From contig NZ_CP009933.1 in the NCBI RefSeq assembly GCF_000968375.1, positions 5,518,001 through 5,582,000 on the forward strand: DNA of 64,000 nt. The letters are read 5' to 3'. The stretch is from Clostridium scatologenes (GTDB taxonomy: Bacteria > Bacillota > Clostridia > Clostridiales > Clostridiaceae). Position 1 is the stretch's first letter; the number at the start of each line of letters is the position of its first letter. Below are positions 16,591 to 25,466 of this stretch, in pieces. The translations under genes were made by a program, and so were the position numbers. The notes under the pieces were generated by a model. It did no database searches. It was not told the DNA's origin and saw only the letters and a list, made by a program, of their open reading frames with translations.

Positions 16591-16718
16591 GTAACACTTC
16601 CATCCTTTTAAGATGGGAGATAACGGCTGACACGCCCCTGGATAAGTTTTTCTAAGACTCAGATGAAGAGAGGTACCTTCTTATAACAAACTTTATCTGA
16701 GTCTAGGAATCACTTAAT
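16591..16718 (-). repeat. Structured repeat, copy B (minus strand, 3' truncated)
   Basis: Read on the minus strand it starts ATTAAGTGATTCCTAGACTC, forms hairpin AGACTCAGAT/ATCTGAGTCT, and continues ACTTATCCAGGGGCGTGTCA as in copy A. It breaks off after GTGTTAC, so the closing arm TGGATAA is missing. It is about 80 percent like copy A by eye. It fills most of the gap before the response-regulator gene, in opposite orientation to it. Confidence 0.7.
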
Positions 16719-16883
16719 ACCAATTTAAAGTTAATTAAGATAATGGTTGAAGAAAGTGTAAATTTTAGTTAAAATTATTTAAGGGTGTAGATACTATTTG
16801 CTATATTTTTAAACAAAATAGATATGTTAAAATTTGCATGTTAATAAGCAAAATAGTAATCATTATATGAAAGATGGGTAAGT

Positions 16884-17732
16884 ATGTATAAGATAATAAT
16901 ATTAGATGATATGGCATATATAAGATATAGAGTAAAGCAATTATTAGCTGATGAAGGTATAGAAATTTATGAAGCTGCTACATCCTTTGATTTTTTTAAT
17001 AAGCTTTATGATAAAAAGAATGAGATAAACCTAATAATATTGGAAGTTGGATTAAGTGCTGAAGATGGATTTGAAGTTTTAAAAAAGATCAAAGCAATGA
17101 ATTTGAAAATACCTATAATGGTATTAACTAAAATGAATACAAGAATGGATTTTATAACATGTATAAAAGAGGGAATTTCTGAATATATTTTAAAACCATT
17201 TGATCCAAAAATATTTTTGAAGAGAATAGATAACTTAATTGTGTCACATGAAAAGGGAGAAGAACCAGAAGAAATAATTTACTTAAACTTTAAAGAGTAC
17301 ATGATAAAACAAATAAGTAAGGCAAAAGAAGAAAATACACAAGTTTCAATTATGATGGTGAGTTTGGTAAAACCAGGTTCGGATTTATATGGAGAGAAAA
17401 TTGACATAAAAGAAACCTATTTAGTTTTAATAGATTCAGTATATGAAAAATTAAAAAGTTTATTTAAATTACCAGATTTATTTGTAAAGCATGGTTTTTC
17501 AAATTTTGTAGGGGTTATTCCATGGAAAGATAAAAGTCCTATGGATAAAATAGAGAAGAACATACAAAGCAGCTATAGGGAAATTAAAAATAAAGATTCT
17601 AGATACAAAGAGTATGAAATAGAAAGTGTTTTTGTTACTTATCCTGAAGATGGACAAGAAAGTGAAGAATTGTTGGATAATTTAGAAGCAAAAATGCAGA
17701 AGAAAATTAGTGGTAGTGATAAGCAAAAATAG
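16884..17732 (+). CDS. Receiver-domain protein with Glu54 and a degenerate GGDEF domain
   Basis: This 282-residue protein has an N-terminal receiver (residues 1-120): IIILDDMAYIR (acidic pair D8-D9), then LIILEVGLSAEDGF, IMVLTKM (Thr) and ILKPFDP (the conserved Lys). The phospho-acceptor position is Glu54, not Asp, so phosphorylation is not expected and a fixed 'on' or scaffold state is likely. Residues 140-280 follow the fold order of a GGDEF domain (QVSIMMVSLV..., LFVKHGFSNFVGVIPW), but the GGDEF signature is replaced by GFSNF. Diguanylate cyclase activity is therefore improbable. No histidine kinase lies nearby. Confidence 0.8.
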   Translation: MYKIIILDDMAYIRYRVKQLLADEGIEIYEAATSFDFFNKLYDKKNEINLIILEVGLSAEDGFEVLKKIKAMNLKIPIMVLTKMNTRMDFITCIKEGISEYILKPFDPKIFLKRIDNLIVSHEKGEEPEEIIYLNFKEYMIKQISKAKEENTQVSIMMVSLVKPGSDLYGEKIDIKETYLVLIDSVYEKLKSLFKLPDLFVKHGFSNFVGVIPWKDKSPMDKIEKNIQSSYREIKNKDSRYKEYEIESVFVTYPEDGQESEELLDNLEAKMQKKISGSDKQK

Positions 17733-17963
17733 ATATTATATTTAGTAGATTGAAATGAATTGAATATATGGAATAATAGAAAATTGTATTACATAAATTG
17801 TCTGACAGAATTATAAAAATATACTGGATTTTTTATAAGTTTTGTTTTATTATAGTGACATGAGTAGAAAGCTAAAATTTATAGCTTAATGTGAACGGTT
17901 TATTTATATGAAAAAAAGTCTCATGTATAAAATAAAACATTATTTAAAAGGAGATGGTATTAT

Positions 17964-18332
17964 ATGGTATATTCTTTGATTTTTGGTTTAGTAACATTGG
18001 CATTTGGGTTAATACCTAAGATAGTAAGACCAAAGAAGATTAATTCTTGGTATGGATATAGGACACCTATATCAATGATAAATCAGGAAACTTGGGATGA
18101 AGGAAATAGATATTCATCAAATCAATATATTATAGCTGGTATTGTTTTGATAATTATAGGTAAAATCTCCTATACTTTTATTGCTAATAAACCATATTTA
18201 GTTCCGCTTATAGCTTTTGTTCCAGTACTGTCAGTAACAGTATTTACAACAGATAAACATTTGAAAAAAATTTTTGATAGTAACGGTGAGAAAATAAGTA
18301 ATTCGGGTAAATTAAAAGAAAAAGGTATATAA
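17964..18332 (+). CDS. SdpI-family membrane protein
   Basis: This 122-residue protein has an AAAAGGAG site. It has three predicted membrane segments, and near residues 24-47 a conserved loop KKINSWYGYRTPISMINQET followed by WDEGNRYS. This is the hallmark of the SdpI C-terminal domain (I-G-Y-R-T-P-x-S/T-M-x-N-x-x-x-W). SdpI confers immunity to the SDP killing peptide in Bacillus; the family role elsewhere is less clear. The DUF1648 half of classical SdpI is encoded separately at 18959, with a GntR regulator between. Confidence 0.85.
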   Translation: MVYSLIFGLVTLAFGLIPKIVRPKKINSWYGYRTPISMINQETWDEGNRYSSNQYIIAGIVLIIIGKISYTFIANKPYLVPLIAFVPVLSVTVFTTDKHLKKIFDSNGEKISNSGKLKEKGI

Positions 18333-18342
18333 TAAAAGATTA

Positions 18343-18376
18343 AGATCAGTAAGGTTTTTTACTGATCTTTATTTTT
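18343..18376 (+). terminator. Intrinsic terminator after the SdpI-like gene
   Basis: AGATCAGTAA (18343-18352) pairs with TTACTGATCT (18359-18368), followed by TTATTTTTG. Confidence 0.8.
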
Positions 18377-18421
18377 GTACCCATGAAAAAATTTGTAATT
18401 CTTGGATAAAGGCTTTATGTA

Positions 18422-18463
18422 TTGACAATTTGTTATATTAGTTATAGTATCAATATAACAAAT
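18422..18463 (+). promoter_or_regulatory. Promoter overlapped by a perfect 12-bp inverted repeat (GntR operator candidate)
   Basis: TTGACA (18422-18427) and TAGTAT (18445-18450) are 17 bases apart. ATTTGTTATATT (18428-18439) is the exact reverse complement of AATATAACAAAT (18452-18463). One arm lies in the spacer and the other just past the -10, so a bound dimer would block RNA polymerase. YtrA-type GntR genes are often autoregulated through such sites, and the regulator gene starts 45 bases on. Confidence 0.7.
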
Positions 18464-18507
18464 ATATATGATAACATATTTACATTAATATATGGAGGTG
18501 AAGCATT

Positions 18508-18882
18508 ATGTTAATAAAAATAGATTTTGAATCAGATACACCTATATATGCTCAGTTAAAAAGAGAAATAATACAAGGCATAGCAAAGGGTGAATTAAAA
18601 GAAGGAGATGGTCTTCCCTCAGTTAGACAAATGGCAGAGGATATAGGAATAAATATGCATACTGTTAATAAAGCATATAATATACTTAAAATAGATGGCT
18701 TTATAACTATAGATAGGAGAAAAGGTGCCATAATAAATAAAATGTTGAAAACATATTCTGAGGAATATATGGAAAATTTATTAGAAGAATTGAGATACAT
18801 AATAGCAGAAGCCTACTGTAGGGGTGTAGATGAAAAAAATTTTTTAAACATTAGTGAAAAAATATTTAAGGAATACACATAG
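18508..18882 (+). CDS. GntR-family regulator, YtrA subfamily
   Basis: This 124-residue protein has a TGGAGGTG site. The N-terminal winged helix reads DTPIYAQLKREIIQGIAKGE, then LPSVRQMAEDIGINMHTVNKAYNIL as the helix-turn-helix. The C-terminal part is only about 50 residues, the short YtrA type, which lacks a FCD/UTRA ligand domain. YtrA-type proteins usually repress their own operon with membrane or ABC genes. Here the downstream gene at 18959 and a perfect inverted repeat over the promoter fit that pattern. Confidence 0.92.
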   Translation: MLIKIDFESDTPIYAQLKREIIQGIAKGELKEGDGLPSVRQMAEDIGINMHTVNKAYNILKIDGFITIDRRKGAIINKMLKTYSEEYMENLLEELRYIIAEAYCRGVDEKNFLNISEKIFKEYT

Positions 18883-18958
18883 TGAAAATATAAATTGTTT
18901 TAATAAACAAAATGTGAAATAATGATAAAATTAGTCTTTCAAATTTGGAGGAATAAAA

Positions 18959-20086
18959 ATGGATAATAGAATAATATCATCAATATCAATAATATTAATT
19001 GTAATTTTAATATTTTTTATTCAAGTTTTAATGCCTAGACTTACTAGAAAAGAAATATATTTTGGTATAAGAATACCTAAAAATCAACTTGAAAGTGAAA
19101 AATTAAAAAGTATTTATAGGAAGTATGTAAGAAACAATATAGTGGTTTCAATACCATATATAATTATAGTGTTTTTACTATGCTATTATTTTGATTCTTA
19201 TTTTGAAGTATTAAATGTTGTATTAGTATTAGCTTATTTGGTCATAAGTTTTTTTATTTATTTTATAGCTAATAAGGAAGTAAGAAAAGTAAAAAGTGAA
19301 TTAAATTGGGGTAAAAATAAAAAATCAGTAGTTGTTATTGATACTAATTTTACTAAAGAAAAAGGGAAAAATATGTTAGTGTCACCATGGTGGTTTTTAA
19401 TATCTTTACTTATGATAGTTATAAATTTATATATAGGATATAGAGTGTATGACAATCTACCTGATATTGTGCCAACTCATTTTAATTTTGCTGGTGAGGC
19501 AAATGGATGGACTCCAAAATCATATAAGCTAATTATGCAAATGCCTATAGCGCAGATTTTTGTAACTATAGTTATGTTTTTTTCTTATAAAATTATTGGA
19601 TGGTCAAAGCAGCAAATAAGTGCTTCAAATCCACATTCATCTAAAGAAAGAAATAGAATATTTAGATATAGATGGTCAGCTTATATGATATTGATGACTA
19701 TAGCTATAAATATTTTATTTACTATAGGAAATTTAAGCATACTTCAAGTTATAAAAATGAGTGCTAAAGCTAGTATGATTGTTATATTTACAATAACAAT
19801 GCTTATAATTATTAGTAGTATTATTATGTCTTTAAAAACAGGCCAAGGTGGAAGTAAGATTAAAGTTGAAAATATGGATGAAGAGAATGAAAAAGTACAA
19901 GATAGGGATGATGATAAGTATTGGAAGCTAGCTAATAGTATTTATGTAAATAAGGATGATCCAGCCATTTTTGTAGAAAAAAGGTTTGGCATAGGATGGA
20001 CCATGAATTTTGGAAATACTAAAAGTATAATAATTACTGTTGTGTTTATAATATCAATCATTGCACTACCAATATTGATTCATTAA
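18959..20086 (+). CDS. DUF1648 / DUF5808 membrane protein
   Basis: This 375-residue protein has a TTGGAGGA site. It has about eight membrane segments. In the middle, LPDIVPTHFNFAGEANGWTP is the DUF1648 signature, with P-x-H-F-x-x-x-G-x-x-x-G-W. Near the C-terminus, DKYWKLANSIYVNKDDPAIF followed by VEKRFGIGWTMNFGN is the DUF5808 pattern. DUF1648 is the N-terminal module of SdpI-type immunity proteins. It follows a YtrA-type regulator and is probably its regulated target. A role in envelope stress or peptide immunity is an inference. Confidence 0.85.
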   Translation: MDNRIISSISIILIVILIFFIQVLMPRLTRKEIYFGIRIPKNQLESEKLKSIYRKYVRNNIVVSIPYIIIVFLLCYYFDSYFEVLNVVLVLAYLVISFFIYFIANKEVRKVKSELNWGKNKKSVVVIDTNFTKEKGKNMLVSPWWFLISLLMIVINLYIGYRVYDNLPDIVPTHFNFAGEANGWTPKSYKLIMQMPIAQIFVTIVMFFSYKIIGWSKQQISASNPHSSKERNRIFRYRWSAYMILMTIAINILFTIGNLSILQVIKMSAKASMIVIFTITMLIIISSIIMSLKTGQGGSKIKVENMDEENEKVQDRDDDKYWKLANSIYVNKDDPAIFVEKRFGIGWTMNFGNTKSIIITVVFIISIIALPILIH

Positions 20087-20106
20087 CAAGTATATATGTA
20101 TAAAAT

Positions 20107-20140
20107 AAAAATATTGCGAAGCTTTGCTTCGCAATATTTT
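20107..20140. terminator. Bidirectional terminator
   Basis: AAAATATTGCGAAGC and GCTTCGCAATATTTT pair perfectly around TTT. T-runs lie on both sides, so it can serve the DUF1648 gene on the plus strand and the CHAP gene on the minus strand, whose stop it touches. The GCGAAGC core recurs near 41266, 60140 and 60356. Confidence 0.85.
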
Positions 20141-21681
20141 TATAATGCTATATAATCTGAATGTACAAATCCAACAGTAGATCCTGCTTGTACTTTGTAC
20201 CAACGACCGCTGGAGGATAATATTTGAACCTTACTGCCATAAGCAAGCTCAGAAAGTACTCTTCCTGTCCATGGTGCAGATCTCAAATTTAAGGTTGAAT
20301 TTTTATTACTAAGAGTTACGGTGCCAACTTTTCCGCTAGTTTGTGGTTGAGGATTAGTAGCTACAGTAGTAGTAACAGTGCTTCCAGAAGAAATAGAAAC
20401 ATAATCAGCAGATACGTATCCTACAGTTCCATTTGAATTCACTTTATACCAATTGCCGGAAGTACCCAATATTTGAAGCTTAGTTCCAGAAGGTAAGCTT
20501 CCTATAACATTACCTGAAGGATTATTTCTTAAATTTAGATAAGAAGATTGATTATTTAAGTTTACAACACCAAATTTGTTTGAAGTTAAATTAGTAACAG
20601 GAGCAGTACTAGTGGTGTTAGAATTATTAACTACAGGCTGACTTGAACCAAGGCTTATGTATTTAGAACTTACATAACCATAGGAGGAGTTATATTTTAT
20701 TTTATACCAGTCACTACTAACAGCAACTACGTTTACAGAACTTCCCTTTTTTAAAGCTCCAATAACTCCTGAAGAACTACTGGCACTACTTCTTACGTTA
20801 AGGGTAGAACTGTAGCTAGAAATATTAACTAGGCCACTGGCAGATTTAGATTGTTCTGGTTGAGTGTTACTACTACTATTAGTACTTGAACCAAGGCTTA
20901 TGTATTTAGAACTTACATAACCATAGGATGAATTATATTTAATTTTATACCAGTCACCACTAACAGCAACTATATTTACAGAACTTCCCTTTTTTAAGGA
21001 GCCTATAACGCCTGAAGATCCATTAGCACTACTTCTTACATTGAGAGTAGAATTGTAACTGGAAATATTAACCAATCCGTTAGCGGACTTAGATTGTTCT
21101 GATTGAGTGTTATTACTATTAGTATTTGAATTATTAGTTTGTCCACTATTTGAATTGTTAGAAGAAGATGATGATACATAGATGTATCCCTTTAAAAATA
21201 AATTTCCTCTATTTTTTATTTCTTCTTTAGATAAAGATTTCAATTGGCCATCATATGCGCCTCTAATATTGAAATTACCCTCATTAAAATATACAGTATC
21301 TCCTTCTACTTTTTCTACAAAGGCAACATGACCATAGCCTTTATTTCCACCGCCCCAGACAACTATAGAATTAGCTTTAGGTTCAGAACCATAACTGTAT
21401 ACTTTGTCTTTTGCATTAGCATACCACCAATCTACGGCATTTCCATAGAATTCTGAAGGTAAGTTTATAGATAACTTTTCTAAAACTCTTCCGTAAGTAA
21501 ACCAAGTACACTGTCCCTTATATCCATATTTAGTAAAAATATTTGAATCGCTTACATAAGAGGCATCTTGTGGATTTGGCATGATTCCAGCAGCATGCAC
21601 AGAATTATGTAATAGACATTTAGCATTCATTAGGGAAGCAGATATAAAAAAAGCAAAAACTAATTTTTTTGATTTATTCAT
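20140..21681 (-). CDS. Secreted CHAP-domain peptidoglycan hydrolase with four SH3 repeats
   Basis: This 513-residue protein has a GGAAGGTGG site. A signal peptide of about 30 residues (MNKSKKLVFAFFISASLMNA) precedes the CHAP domain (about 45-165). The catalytic Cys is in GYKGQCTWFTYGRV and the His in GYGHVAFVEKV, the usual CHAP pair. A Ser/Asn linker leads to four SH3_3 repeats (about 200-270, 290-350, 367-430, 447-513) with the LNVRSSA / GWYKIKYNSSYGYVSSKYI pattern. CHAP enzymes act as cell-wall amidases or endopeptidases, and SH3 repeats bind the wall. The first two repeats are nearly identical at DNA level, so a recent internal duplication is likely. Confidence 0.92.
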   Translation of the reverse strand: MNKSKKLVFAFFISASLMNAKCLLHNSVHAAGIMPNPQDASYVSDSNIFTKYGYKGQCTWFTYGRVLEKLSINLPSEFYGNAVDWWYANAKDKVYSYGSEPKANSIVVWGGGNKGYGHVAFVEKVEGDTVYFNEGNFNIRGAYDGQLKSLSKEEIKNRGNLFLKGYIYVSSSSSNNSNSGQTNNSNTNSNNTQSEQSKSANGLVNISSYNSTLNVRSSANGSSGVIGSLKKGSSVNIVAVSGDWYKIKYNSSYGYVSSKYISLGSSTNSSSNTQPEQSKSASGLVNISSYSSTLNVRSSASSSSGVIGALKKGSSVNVVAVSSDWYKIKYNSSYGYVSSKYISLGSSQPVVNNSNTTSTAPVTNLTSNKFGVVNLNNQSSYLNLRNNPSGNVIGSLPSGTKLQILGTSGNWYKVNSNGTVGYVSADYVSISSGSTVTTTVATNPQPQTSGKVGTVTLSNKNSTLNLRSAPWTGRVLSELAYGSKVQILSSSGRWYKVQAGSTVGFVHSDYIAL

Positions 21682-21862
21682 TATGCCACCTTCCTTTCGT
21701 AAGTTTTATAGTTAAATTAGAAATATAGTCTAATTTATATTATAATTCAAAAACATTATCGTTCAATAATTAAAAAAGTTAATAGTTTTTTTACATGTTA
21801 TATAATAAATTATAATATATGTACAAAATAATGCAAGTAAGGAACATGATTACATTATTTTT

Positions 21863-22145
21863 AGAGGACATTTGACAGATGACAGAGGACAATGAAGGTG
21901 AGTTTTCCTACTTACGTTGGAAAACTAATTTATTTTTAAAGTTTATTTTGCTAACGCAAAATAAGCTTTGAATTTATATAAGTCAGCAATGTTTCACTTT
22001 AGTGAAACGAGTCATTAAAAACTTAATTAAAGATTTTTCGTAGCAAAGCGGAGAAAAATCATCCTTCACTGTCCTCTGTCAATTGTCCTCTGTCCTCTGA
22101 AAAAGTTGTGCTGCATTATGCTTATTATATTAAACTAAAATTTTG
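21863..22145. repeat. Miniature inverted-repeat element, copy M1
   Basis: It begins AGAGGACATTTGACAG and ends TGTCCTCTGTCAATTGTCCT..., then GAAAAAGTTGTGCTGCATTATGCTTA and an ACTAAAATTTTGT tail. The core has TTTTGCTAACGCAAAAT and CACTTTAGTGAAACG palindromes and a TTTATATAAGTCA segment. The same core and ends recur at 41280, 60168 and 62319. No ORF is present, so it is a non-autonomous element. It fills most of the gap before the helicase gene. Confidence 0.7.
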
Positions 22146-22214
22146 TATGTACCAAAGTTGAATTTGTTGCTAAAATATATAAATGTACAACTGTATTAGA
22201 AAAGAGATGATTTA

Positions 22215-24581
22215 ATGGATGATAAGAAAATAAAAGTATCCATTCGAAATTTAGTAGAGTTTGTGTTAAGAGGTGGAGATCTAGATTCGAAATTTGTAGG
22301 AAGCAGTAGAGCATTAGAAGGAACAAGAGCACATCAAAAACTTCAAAAAAAATATAAACAAGAAAATAATATAGAAAGACAATATAATGCTGAGGTAAGT
22401 TTAAAATATAATATAGAATATAAAGGGTTTAGTTTTATTATAGAGGGTCGTGCAGATGGAGTAATAGTAGAGAAAGAAAAAATTATTATAGATGAAATAA
22501 AAACTGTAAATAAACCATTGGAACTAATAGATGAGAATTATAATATTCTTCATATGGCACAAGCTAAATGTTATGCATATATTTATGCTGTTCAAAACGA
22601 TCTAAAGGATATATATGTACAATTAACTTATTATAGTATAAGTGCTGATGAAAGCAAATATTTTATAAAAAACTTTAATATGGAAGAGCTAAAATTGTTT
22701 TTCTTAGATTTGCTGGACAAATATTTTTGGTGGGCAAACTTTATGGACCAGTGGATTGACAAAAGAAATATTTCAATAAAAAATATGAATTTTCCTTTTG
22801 ATAAATACAGACCGGGGCAAAGAGAAGTAGCAGTAGCAGTATATAATACTATAAAGCAAGAAAGTAAAATATTTGTTCAAGCACCTACAGGTGTAGGAAA
22901 AACTATATCTACTTTATTTCCAGCTATTAAGGCTATGGAGCAAGGACTTGTTTCTAAAATATTTTATCTTACAGCGAAAACCATAACTGCAAATGTGGCG
23001 CAGGAATGTATGACAAATATGAATAATAAAGGTTTAAAAATAAAAACTTTGGTTATTACTGCAAAGGAAAAAGTGTGTTTCAAAGATAAACCTTCCTGTA
23101 ATCCAGAGGATTGTGAGTTCGCTAAAGGACATTATGATAGATTAAATAATGCACTAAATGAAATTTTAAGCAAAGAAACTTTAATAAGTAGAGAAGTAAT
23201 AATAGAATATGCAAAAAGAAATAAGTTATGTCCTTTTGAATTTTCTTTAGAAATAGCTTTGTGGGTTGATTGTATTATTTGCGATTATAATTATGCTTTT
23301 AACCCTCAAGTATATTTAAAGAGTTTTTTTGAAAATGGAAAAGAGGATTATGTATTTTTAATTGATGAGGCTCATAATTTAGCAGATAGAGGAAGGGAAA
23401 TGTTCTCAGCTGAACTTTATAAAAAGCCTTTTTTAAAGTTAAAGAAAGTAATGACAAAAAAAGAACCTCAAATAGCTAAAGCTTTGACTAGTATAAATTC
23501 ATATATGATAAAACTTAGGAAAATTTGTGAAGAAGAAAATAGAAATATTTATGTTCAAAAAGAAGAAATAAAAGATATATATAATTTATTAAGAAGATTT
23601 ACAAAAGAATCAGAAGAGTGGCTTGCTAAAAATAATAAGTTGGAAGGTTATGATGAACTTTTACAATTATATTTTGATGTTTTGTCCTATACCAGAATAA
23701 GTGAATTTTATGATAATAAGTTCACTACATATGTAGAAAAATTGGGAGATGATATTAAGATAAAAATTTTTTGCTTGGACCCTTCTTATCTTTTAAGTGA
23801 GGTGGTAAAGAGGGGAAAAGCCTCAATATTCTTTTCTGCTACATTATCACCAATAAGTTACTTTAAAGAAGTATTAGGAGGGAATGAACAGGATTATACA
23901 ATGAGAATTCCATCTCCTTTTCCAAAGAAAAATATGAAATTAATTCTTGCGAATAGAATATCTACTAAATATAAAAATAGAGAAGGTAGTTATAATTTAC
24001 TATCAAAATATATACATGAGTTAGTATGTGGCAGAAAGGGTAATTACTTGATATTTTTTCCTTCCTATGCATATATGAGAAATGTATATGATATATTTTG
24101 TCAAGAATACTCTGACATTAATGCTGTAATTCAGGAAAATTCTATGTCAGAGGAATTAAAAAAGACTTTCTTGGATAGATTTAAAAATTATTCAGAAACC
24201 ATGGTTGCATTTGCTGTCTTAGGAGGTATGTTTTCGGAAGGGATAGACTTGAAGGGTGATAAACTAATTGGAGTAGGAATTGTGGGAGTTGGATTACCTC
24301 AGCTGTGTTTCGAAAGAGATATAATAATGAATTATTTTAATGATAAAAATAATATGGGTTATGAATATTCCTACATGTATCCAGGAATGAATAAAGTACT
24401 TCAGGCAGCTGGTAGAGTAATAAGGACAGAAGAAGATAGAGGGGTAGTTATGTTAATGGATGAAAGATTCTCAAATAGAAATTATAGAGAACTTTTCCCA
24501 AAACATTGGGATGCCAATACCATTGCAAGAAATGTTAAAGAAGTAGAAAATATTATAAAGAACTTTTGGGAAAATAAATAG
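22215..24581 (+). CDS. RecB/Cas4-like nuclease fused to an XPD/DinG-type helicase
   Basis: This 788-residue protein has an AAAAGAGATG site. Residues 1-180 carry a PD-(D/E)xK nuclease-like domain (EGRADGVIVEKEK, IIIDEIKTVNK with E94-x-K96). Residues 195-788 form a superfamily 2 helicase: QAPTGVGKT (K229), LTAKTIT, DEAH (384-387), FFSATLSP, SEGIDLKGD and QAAGRVIR. Four cysteines between the Walker motifs (VCFKDKPSC, EDCEF, LCPFEF) match an XPD-type iron-sulfur cluster. It likely opens and trims DNA or RNA-DNA structures in repair. The downstream HD protein is 38 bases away and probably co-transcribed. Confidence 0.9.
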   Translation: MDDKKIKVSIRNLVEFVLRGGDLDSKFVGSSRALEGTRAHQKLQKKYKQENNIERQYNAEVSLKYNIEYKGFSFIIEGRADGVIVEKEKIIIDEIKTVNKPLELIDENYNILHMAQAKCYAYIYAVQNDLKDIYVQLTYYSISADESKYFIKNFNMEELKLFFLDLLDKYFWWANFMDQWIDKRNISIKNMNFPFDKYRPGQREVAVAVYNTIKQESKIFVQAPTGVGKTISTLFPAIKAMEQGLVSKIFYLTAKTITANVAQECMTNMNNKGLKIKTLVITAKEKVCFKDKPSCNPEDCEFAKGHYDRLNNALNEILSKETLISREVIIEYAKRNKLCPFEFSLEIALWVDCIICDYNYAFNPQVYLKSFFENGKEDYVFLIDEAHNLADRGREMFSAELYKKPFLKLKKVMTKKEPQIAKALTSINSYMIKLRKICEEENRNIYVQKEEIKDIYNLLRRFTKESEEWLAKNNKLEGYDELLQLYFDVLSYTRISEFYDNKFTTYVEKLGDDIKIKIFCLDPSYLLSEVVKRGKASIFFSATLSPISYFKEVLGGNEQDYTMRIPSPFPKKNMKLILANRISTKYKNREGSYNLLSKYIHELVCGRKGNYLIFFPSYAYMRNVYDIFCQEYSDINAVIQENSMSEELKKTFLDRFKNYSETMVAFAVLGGMFSEGIDLKGDKLIGVGIVGVGLPQLCFERDIIMNYFNDKNNMGYEYSYMYPGMNKVLQAAGRVIRTEEDRGVVMLMDERFSNRNYRELFPKHWDANTIARNVKEVENIIKNFWENK

Positions 24582-24619
24582 TATAATTTAAATATTATTA
24601 TTTTAAAGAGGTACTTAAT

Positions 24620-25264
24620 ATGGAAAACTTACAAGAGATATTTGAGAATTTCAATAAACACTTGTTGGAAGATGAAAAGCCATCTAAATATTTTAATTCT
24701 ATAATAGAAACTGAATTATTCGAAAAAATATATCCACTAACTATGCTTAAAGATTTAATCAAAACTACTCAGTCTCCACTGCATCATTCAGAAGGAAATG
24801 TTTGGAATCATACTATGCTTGTTATAGATGAGGCTTCTAAGAGAAAGGATAAAAGTAAAGATCCTATGGCATTTATGTGGGCAGCATTACTGCATGATTT
24901 AGGAAAGGCGCCAACTACAAAGATGCGAAAGGGAAAAATAACATCTTATGATCATGACAAAGTTGGAAAAGAACTTTCGGTAGATTTTTTGCGAGAATTT
25001 AGATGCGATGAAGATTTTATAAAAAAGGTTTCTTATTTAGTAAGATGGCATATGCAGACTCTTTTTGTGGTTAAAGATATGCCTTTTGCCAACATTAAAG
25101 ATATGGTATCAGAGGGGGATTTTAAAGAGGTAGCACTGCTTTCTTTATGTGATAGATTAGGAAGAGGTGGTATGACATCAGAAAGGATAAGGTTAGAAAA
25201 TAATAATGTAAGTACTTTTATTGAAAAATGCGAAAGGTTCACACGAAAATATTCTAAACAATAA
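24620..25264 (+). CDS. HD-domain phosphohydrolase
   Basis: This 214-residue protein has an AGAGGT site. Metal ligands are visible: SEGNVWNHTMLVID (His), AALLHDLGKAPTTKM (the HD pair), and later DHDKVGKELSVDFLR and VRWHMQTLF. This layout matches the HD domain seen in clostridial tRNA nucleotidyltransferase-like proteins, here without the nucleotidyltransferase part. HD enzymes remove phosphate from nucleotides or RNA ends; the substrate is unknown. It closes an operon with the helicase and ends with a strong terminator. Confidence 0.85.
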   Translation: MENLQEIFENFNKHLLEDEKPSKYFNSIIETELFEKIYPLTMLKDLIKTTQSPLHHSEGNVWNHTMLVIDEASKRKDKSKDPMAFMWAALLHDLGKAPTTKMRKGKITSYDHDKVGKELSVDFLREFRCDEDFIKKVSYLVRWHMQTLFVVKDMPFANIKDMVSEGDFKEVALLSLCDRLGRGGMTSERIRLENNNVSTFIEKCERFTRKYSKQ

Positions 25265-25288
25265 TTTAAAATATTACAATTATTGAAG

Positions 25289-25323
25289 TCCATAAACCTT
25301 ACATAAAGGTTTATGGATTTTTG
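25289..25323 (+). terminator. Intrinsic terminator of the helicase-HD unit
   Basis: TCCATAAACCTT (25289-25300) pairs perfectly with AAGGTTTATGGA (25306-25317), followed by TTTTTG. Confidence 0.85.
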
Positions 25324-25466
25324 CGTTTAAATTTAAGATTTATCTAATATCATTTTGTAAATTAATTTTTATTTTAGAATAATATATTACATTGAAACAT
25401 ATGGTAAAATAAGTATATTATAGAATTAATAGTAAATGATGCGTTAGTGATTTAGGGGATGATATT

